Of a stretch of DNA of 64,000 bases, positions 58,241 to 64,000 are shown piece after piece. Below the pieces are notes generated by a model. The model was given only the letters and a program-made list of their open reading frames with translations. It ran no database searches and was not told the DNA's origin. A program made the position numbers and the translations under genes. The DNA comes from Ulota crispa (Eukaryota; Streptophyta; Bryopsida; Orthotrichales; Orthotrichaceae): positions 6,946,501 to 7,010,500 of the forward strand of contig OY987251.1 of assembly GCA_963920765.1 (NCBI GenBank), in the 5' to 3' direction. The first letter of the stretch is position 1, and the number at the start of each line of letters is the position of its first letter.

Positions 58241-59805
58241 TTGAGGGATGAGGACATAGTGAAGGAGTTGCTGAAGAAACCCTCTAGTGAGTGGCTTAGC
58301 ACCCTAAGAGCTAACCTAGACAATTGGACTCCTAAGGAGTGGAGTGAGGTTTATGGATTTAGCCGGAAGGGGAGCGGATTAGCTAACCAGACTGACAGGT
58401 ACGTTGAAGGAAAATTTTGTAGCATACCTCACCCTCACAACGGTCACTTTGTCTCAAATTATAAAGCCTAGAGGGATAGGAGAGTATTAGAGTTCCTGAT
58501 CCCAATCCTACTTCCAGAGCGTCCTACTTACCTCACCCTCACATTTGCCAACACCATCTTTGATGCACTGTTAGGAGAATTTCCGATGAACTGGGGGTTA
58601 GTGATCGGGAAACTCGTGGATAGGCTATTCAAAGGTTAGGGAATACCAAGCCTTCTAGATTTTTTTTTTTTTTTTTTTCATCTCTATTTTTACCACAACC
58701 TGTTGAGAAATAGAGAACACATCGAATGGAATAAAGCAAAGGTAATGAGGATAAACGATGTCACTCCAAAACTAGAATTGGAGGAGGAAGAAGACAAAGA
58801 ATACTTGGATGAGGAGGCACCAGACGTCGAGGTGATCCGAGAAGTCCAAGTTAAGGGAAAGGAGCCCGCTAAACCTTCCGGGGTTTCAGATCTGGAAGTC
58901 CGGGAGAGGTTTAAGCCGAATCTTATCCTCGGTATTGTGAAGGAGCTAGGAGAGGTCCAGCAATTGATACGCTTCCACCAGGAGCACTACCAAAACATGC
59001 ACTAGTTCCTGGGAGGGGCTTCATAAGAAGAAATGATTGCTGAAGTGAAGAGTTTAATTAAACTCAAAACCTTGAGGCAATTGGAGGTGGACAAGTTGTC
59101 TCGGCAAGTGAAGGATCTGTAGGGCATGAAGGAGGAGAGTGAAGGAGACAAAGAGGCTCGCGAGGCCAACATGGAGATCACTAAGCTCACACGTTTCATC
59201 GGGAACCCTGGCAACGTGGTGAACAAGGCAAAGCTCTATGACACGGAAGTCTTGAATGAAGGGTCGCAGGTTGAAGCCAAGTGGTTTCCTTGGTGGTGGA
59301 GTACGGAATGATAATGGAGGTGATGCTGCTGGAGATGAGGAATATTTTGGCAGGTATTAAAACCCGCCAAGGTACGGGTGAAGGATCCGGGCAAATCAAA
59401 GATGCTATATCTACCCAAAAGTCTCACATTGTGCGATCTCTAAAGCCGACCACACCAAAGGAGAAAGAGGAAGTGACAACCTCAATAACTATTTGTCTTC
59501 CTAGCAAGATTGATGTGGATGCCGAAGAGGAGAAATCAGCATTTAGGTCCTAAGATCAAAGACAGGATCCCACTACACCGGAAGATCAGGCCGTGACTGA
59601 GATTCCTAGTCTAATGAAGCAAAAGATTATAGCCAAACATGCCAAGAAGTTGTTTTTTCCAAACAAGAGCGAGTTGTCTCTGGTCAAGATTGATATTCCG
59701 GATGACTCTCCTTCCGAGGCAATAGCAAGTGATGGAGAGACTTTAGAGTCCTCGGAACGTTCAACAAGTGATTTTGATCTGGAAGCAGTTAAGATTGCAG
59801 CTTAG
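58241..59805 (+). pseudogene. Broken gag-like ORF, probably of an LTR retroelement
   Basis: Successive plus-strand frames read as one former protein. They are MRDEDIVKELLKKPSSEWLS with NWTPKEWSEVYGFSRKGSG, then after a TAG RRVLEFLIPILLPERPTYLT and FPMNWGLVIGKLVDRLF, then after a 19-base T tract HIEWNKAKVMRINDV and a Glu/Asp-rich stretch. A charged coiled-coil-like region follows (KEESEGDKEAREANMEITK), and then more acidic sequence. The W.PeEW...Y.F start and the run into a long charged tail resemble gag-like hypothetical proteins common in plant genomes. No zinc knuckle, protease or reverse transcriptase is visible. An LTR-like repeat follows at 60670. Assignment is tentative. Confidence 0.4.
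58660..58678. repeat. T19 homopolymer tract in the gag-like ORF
   Basis: Nineteen T residues interrupt the gag-like reading frame between a stop and the next open block. Probably expansion after loss of function. Confidence 0.85.
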
Positions 59806-60113
59806 AATACTCGGAAGAAAAAAAAGTAAGACTTCTTCCAAGGATAAGGGCGCGAGCGGAAGCCGAAGACTACCAACGCAGAAGGCAGTGTCTACGGCTC
59901 AAAAAAAGAGTTATTCAGTAGTGGTAATTACTAAAATAACTAGGGTAAATAGAATAAAGGGAGCAAGCACTAGGAGTAAAACTGTAGTTACTTCTTGGTA
60001 TAGTGTATGTAGTACTTGGATCCGGAATTGTAGGATCTCAGATCCATTTTTTTTGAGATTTTTGGCTAAAGGAAGGACCATTACTTTTTGGTAAAAAGAA
60101 TGACACCTGTCAT

Positions 60114-60389
60114 TTGCAAGACCACAGCTTTTTAGAGAGGAACTTTTTAGTTTCCTTAGGATTAGCTATTAGAGGCATGATTGTAATTAGTGCCTTGGTT
60201 CATTTTATATCTCTGATCCTCGTAATGCAAGCCAAGCTTTTCTATATTAATATTTTGAAATTGATCACTTGGGGTGTTGTATATGGGATTGTAAGCATTG
60301 GAGGGAGACGAGAGGAAAGTGACCTCGGATTTTGTCTGATCCAGTTTTTGGAGCTAGTAGAGAGGTGGTTAGAACACTGTGTATACTAA
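60114..60389 (+). other. Hydrophobic open frame, doubtful
   Basis: A 91-residue frame holds two hydrophobic runs (LALVSLGLAIRG-like start and ALVHFISLILVMQAKLF). It may be a chance frame in the AT-rich 3' part of the retroelement. No family recognised. Confidence 0.15.
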
Positions 60390-60669
60390 AAGAAAGTTTC
60401 TATTTGGATTTACAATCCGAACACTCTTGTGAAGAATAGCCAATTTTAGATTGGATGCGACTAAATAGCAATCCCAACACATGCTAGCTGACGGTTGAGA
60501 AGTTCTACTAATACCAAAAATGATTGTAAGCAAAAAAGCAAGGATTCTTTAATTATCTTGTTATCACTTTAGCAACAAGAATTATGTCATAAATAACTTG
60601 TCATTGTAGTATGTTGGAATTATAGAGGTTTTCTGAGTGATCTATCAGTTTGGATCTACGTTGTCATGA

Positions 60670-62840
60670 TGAAGATCCCTCCATCATGCAGATACTTGTT
60701 ATTTACTTATGTTTATATTGATTTCAATAAATCAAAAGTTGAAGCAAAACGGGTGGTCATGGTGAGAACCACAGTTTGATGACAGCGCAGCGGCCATAGA
60801 TTCTAGTACGTTGCGCCGTCTTGTCATATACACAGCTCAAAGGGAGTAAGTAGCGAGTTGGATGGGCTAATTTTTTGCTTTACTAGCTGCCAAGCTGTGG
60901 GCCGCCATCACCGCTCAACGAGTCCGATGGAATTTGAATCTGGATTGGCGGGCGACCAGGGACAATCGCTTCTCTAACCAACAAAGTTCACGAATTGGCA
61001 ATCAAAAACATGTTTTTGACGCTATTATATACTTGCAAGTGCACATAGCCCTTTTACAATGGTGTTTGTTTTGTAATTTAATCTTTTTTATATGTTTATT
61101 TAGATGTTTTGGAAGGCTCATATATTTTGCCTTTGTTTGAATAAAAATACTAAGGATTTAGAAATGAATGAGAAAAATGTGAAAAGAAAAGGGATTTGAC
61201 ATCTATAGTGGGATTAGGATAAAGAGGAACATTGGCTGATGTACCCTATCTCTCTATTTTAGATAGATTTAAAATTAAGGAGAAGAGATTCCTTAGTATG
61301 TTAAAAGTTAGTGTATGAATATTGGTTGGAAGAGGGAAGAAATTCTAAAACTTTGATGTAAATTTTTTTTTTATATATACATGATTTTATATTAAAATTT
61401 GAAAAGATTGTTTTTTGCGTGATCACATTTCCAAAATGAATTTGCAAGTTTGATTTAGAGTTGTGATGCAAAAATTATACATGTTTGAATTTTGGAATTA
61501 AAAAGCAAAACTATGAAGAAAGGTTGAGACTTCAACAAGCCATAGCTTATGATCTATATACTAATTTGCAACAAAGTTTAGTGGGAGTGTTTATTTTTGT
61601 CTTAAATTTTTAGAAAGTCCTTGAACTCATGATTTGGAGCTTGAAAAAATAAGTTATAGAGGTGTGAAGGATTAGAGGTGGCTGCCTTTTTGTAAGAAGA
61701 AGGTTGAAACTTTGAGAAGCTATAATTTTTGAATAATATGAAATTTTCTTTTCAAAATTTTAAAAGTAATAGTTTGTTGTCATAGTTTTTTAAGTTGTCT
61801 TTAATAATTCCATTTAGAGTCTTATTGAAAAAATTATAGTGTGTAGAAGTTGAGGGTTTGAATACTCTCTAAAAAATTGAGACCTATACTTTGATTGACT
61901 TGAATTTTTGGACAAAGTTTTATTTTAAAATGAAAATTTTAGAAATTGTAGTCAATAGTATCATCTTTTTAAATTGATATTGCATTTCTATGGATAATGT
62001 ATAGAACAAAAGTTATAGAGGTTCAAAGATGCAATGTTTAGTTTGCAATGAGGAATTAGAGCCTCTACTTTGAACCCGCATAACTTTTAAATGGTAGCTT
62101 AGATTGAGTTGAGATTTGAAGAAATATTAGAAAGTTAGAAGAGCTTTTCAAATTGCTATTACATTTAGCATTTGGATCTTTGAACCATCTGTAGCATTAG
62201 ATAGAAGGTTGCAGCCTTTTTAGGACTTGTTATTTGTAATTTTTCCCATTGTTTTTATTAAAACATGAAGATTTGAAAACATGAAGACTTAAAGACATGA
62301 AAACTTGAAGATCTAAAGATATGAAGATATGAAGACTTCCAGAGGAATGTTTTGGATTTATTTTTTATACATGTGTGACATGTGGCTTTATTATTTCTAG
62401 CCGGATTTAAAAACTCGTTTATCAATTCATTTCCATTTTGTTTTGTAAACTTTGTTGCGGACAATTTTTGTTAAACAAAATTTAACCCCATTTATTGTCA
62501 TGGTGACAAAGTGGAATTGATCACCTACATGGTCGATACTTGTTTTGTTCTTACGATCTGGAGTTTTGGCCAGCAGATCGTGAATTTGATTTTAGGATCC
62601 TGTCATACGAATAACAGCTCGTATCTATTATCCCGATCTATCCGTCTCATATCCAGTGGGCTCTTATTCCTACCTTGGCCCGTATACCTCTAGAATCAGT
62701 TACAAGATAGGCCAACAGAAAACTAAAAACTGAAGATTTGAAAAGTGAAGATAAAAATCGACAACGATTTTTAATCAGCGACGTACAATTGCAGTGAGAC
62801 ACCTTGCATGTTTCCAAAGCGCACTCCTCTTAACCTGACA
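60670..62840 (+). repeat. LTR-like dispersed repeat, copy 2
   Basis: This is the second copy of the repeat at 4703-6440, in the same orientation and alignable from end to end. It begins TGAAGATCCCTCC and ends AACCTGACA. It is longer because of an extra segment at 62341-62727 and of added short units near 62260-62340. It follows the gag-like ORF and could be that element's 3' LTR, but I see no purine tract before it. Confidence 0.6.
62341..62727. other. About 387-bp extra segment within repeat copy 2
   Basis: This stretch has no counterpart in copy 1, where the flanks join directly. It is less AT-rich in its second half and contains a 60-codon plus-strand frame of no known family. It is an insertion here or a deletion there. 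Confidence 0.5.
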
Positions 62841-64000
62841 ATGTCCGGATTGGCTGTGAAGGAGTAACTACACCTTGTTGTTTTTGTGATTTTTGTTGTT
62901 GTTTTGTTTAGTGATATTTCACTCACTATAAACTACTGAAAAGTAAGATTTCACATGGCTTTCTTTAATCTCCAATCATAGAACTCTCTGATATAGAGGC
63001 TAATCTTTTTTTCCAGTTGTGTGTTTGACGTCCAAATCTGGAAAAGGTACAAAGATTGGCTACTCCTTCCTAGAGTTCGAAACATTAGTAAAAAAATGAA
63101 AGATAGTTAGGAATCATATTGGTTGACTAAGGATCTTCTAGTTACCTATTCTCCTTGTGTATGTGTTTTGTGTCTTTTTGCAAATTACCTACAGGATTTC
63201 TTCATTATGTTCCAGACAACCTTAAAGATCTATAAACTAAATCTCTGTAGAGCAAATATGATTCATCTCCTTGGTATTTTAAGTTGTTTTTAATGCCAAG
63301 AGGAGGATAAGTTCTTTCTTGTGCTATCACAATTGTCACACTTTGCGACTTTGGTCCAAGTATAAATTATTTTAAATCTTGGTGTTTGTAACATACAATG
63401 TCAATATATGCAATCTGATGTCAGAGTGCTGTACTGGATGCTTAACTTGATATCACGCATTACATGTCAATTTTGTCAGTATATTGTACTTTGTTTATTA
63501 TATGGAGAATATTGTGGTGTTTACTTATGACGCCAAAATAAGTGTAAATTTCAGCAAGTATTAAGTAATGGTGATGTTGAAGAGTAATCATTCAGAAATT
63601 GTGCATGTCGCAACAGTCAGAGGCATTTGTGTTATATGTTTAACTTGTTGGTTAGATATTTAAATTGCCAAGTGTCGAAAAAGTATATTTATGCGTTTTT
63701 TTTTTTAATTTGTCAATGACTTGGGTTGTTGCAGAGTCATTGTGTTCACATGTATTGGCTTCCTGCCGCTAGGTCACGAATGAAATTTTTTGGAATTTGA
63801 TGCAATCTGATTGCCTATGTAGCAGCGTTGTACAATATAATTATAATGCATGAATATACTATGACGACCAACAAGAGTACAGAGAATGATTTGTAAACTT
63901 GGAGATGTCTAAAATAACATCTGAATTGTGTTTTTGAAAAGTATGCATGTGAACTTGGACGTTCCATTGTCATGGATGCTTGCTTACTAACATGGACATG
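62841..64000. other. AT-rich stretch, nothing recognised
   Basis: Only short frames; no element end, motif or splice pattern that I can support. Confidence 0.45.

Noticed and set aside
4703..62840. A single 58-kb retroelement with these two repeats as its paired LTRs
   Set aside because: No matching 5-bp flanks, no primer-binding site, and the interior consists of unrelated elements and a host gene.

Overview
The window looks like TE-dense nuclear DNA from a land plant. It is AT-rich, carries plant-type CACTA (En/Spm) transposons and a chromodomain Ty3/gypsy remnant, and has one well-formed spliced gene with a 5'-UTR intron and short introns. The intron sizes and the presence of a piggyBac relative make me lean towards a seed-free plant (bryophyte or fern grade), but this is only a guess. 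There is no prokaryotic, organellar, rRNA, tRNA or CRISPR content that I can support.

Left part (1-13 kb): a decayed piggyBac-type transposase (minus strand, about 4.1 to 1.7 kb) lies inside a candidate TTAA-bounded element (789-7853). A 1.7-kb LTR-like repeat has inserted into it (4703-6440). Next come an isolated CACTA terminus (8103), a small TTAA MITE (8339-8587) and the last two exons of a PfkB-family kinase gene, broken by a 1-base frameshift and carrying a MITE in its intron (9495-10541).

Middle part (13-32 kb): a nearly complete CACTA element of about 14 kb (13243-27205) with matching terminal inverted repeats. It has a TNP2 transposase on the plus strand and an ORF1/TNPA-like gene diverging from it on the minus strand, both carrying stops and frameshifts. 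The transposase region is split by a 705-bp, almost perfectly palindromic snap-back element. To the right are MITEs, a possible host exon (28.3-28.8 kb) and a foldback element.

Single-copy gene (32.3-36.9 kb): a TATA-like box, a 5'-UTR exon, a leader intron filled with two different tandem-repeat arrays, then seven coding exons giving a 294-residue Trp/Gly-rich protein with several WG/GW dipeptides. I do not recognise the family. This is the only locus in the window that looks intact and under coding constraint.

Right part (38-64 kb): a foldback element, the 3' end of a Ty3/gypsy element (chromodomain, polypurine tract, LTR) and a second CACTA family on the minus strand (TNP2 at 53.7-49.0 kb, ORF1-like at 45.6-42.6 kb). 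These are followed by unrecognised plus-strand ORFs, a broken gag-like ORF and a second, longer copy of the LTR-like repeat (60670-62840). The transposons appear nested and largely dead; the gene at 32-37 kb sits between them with a foldback element just upstream of its promoter.
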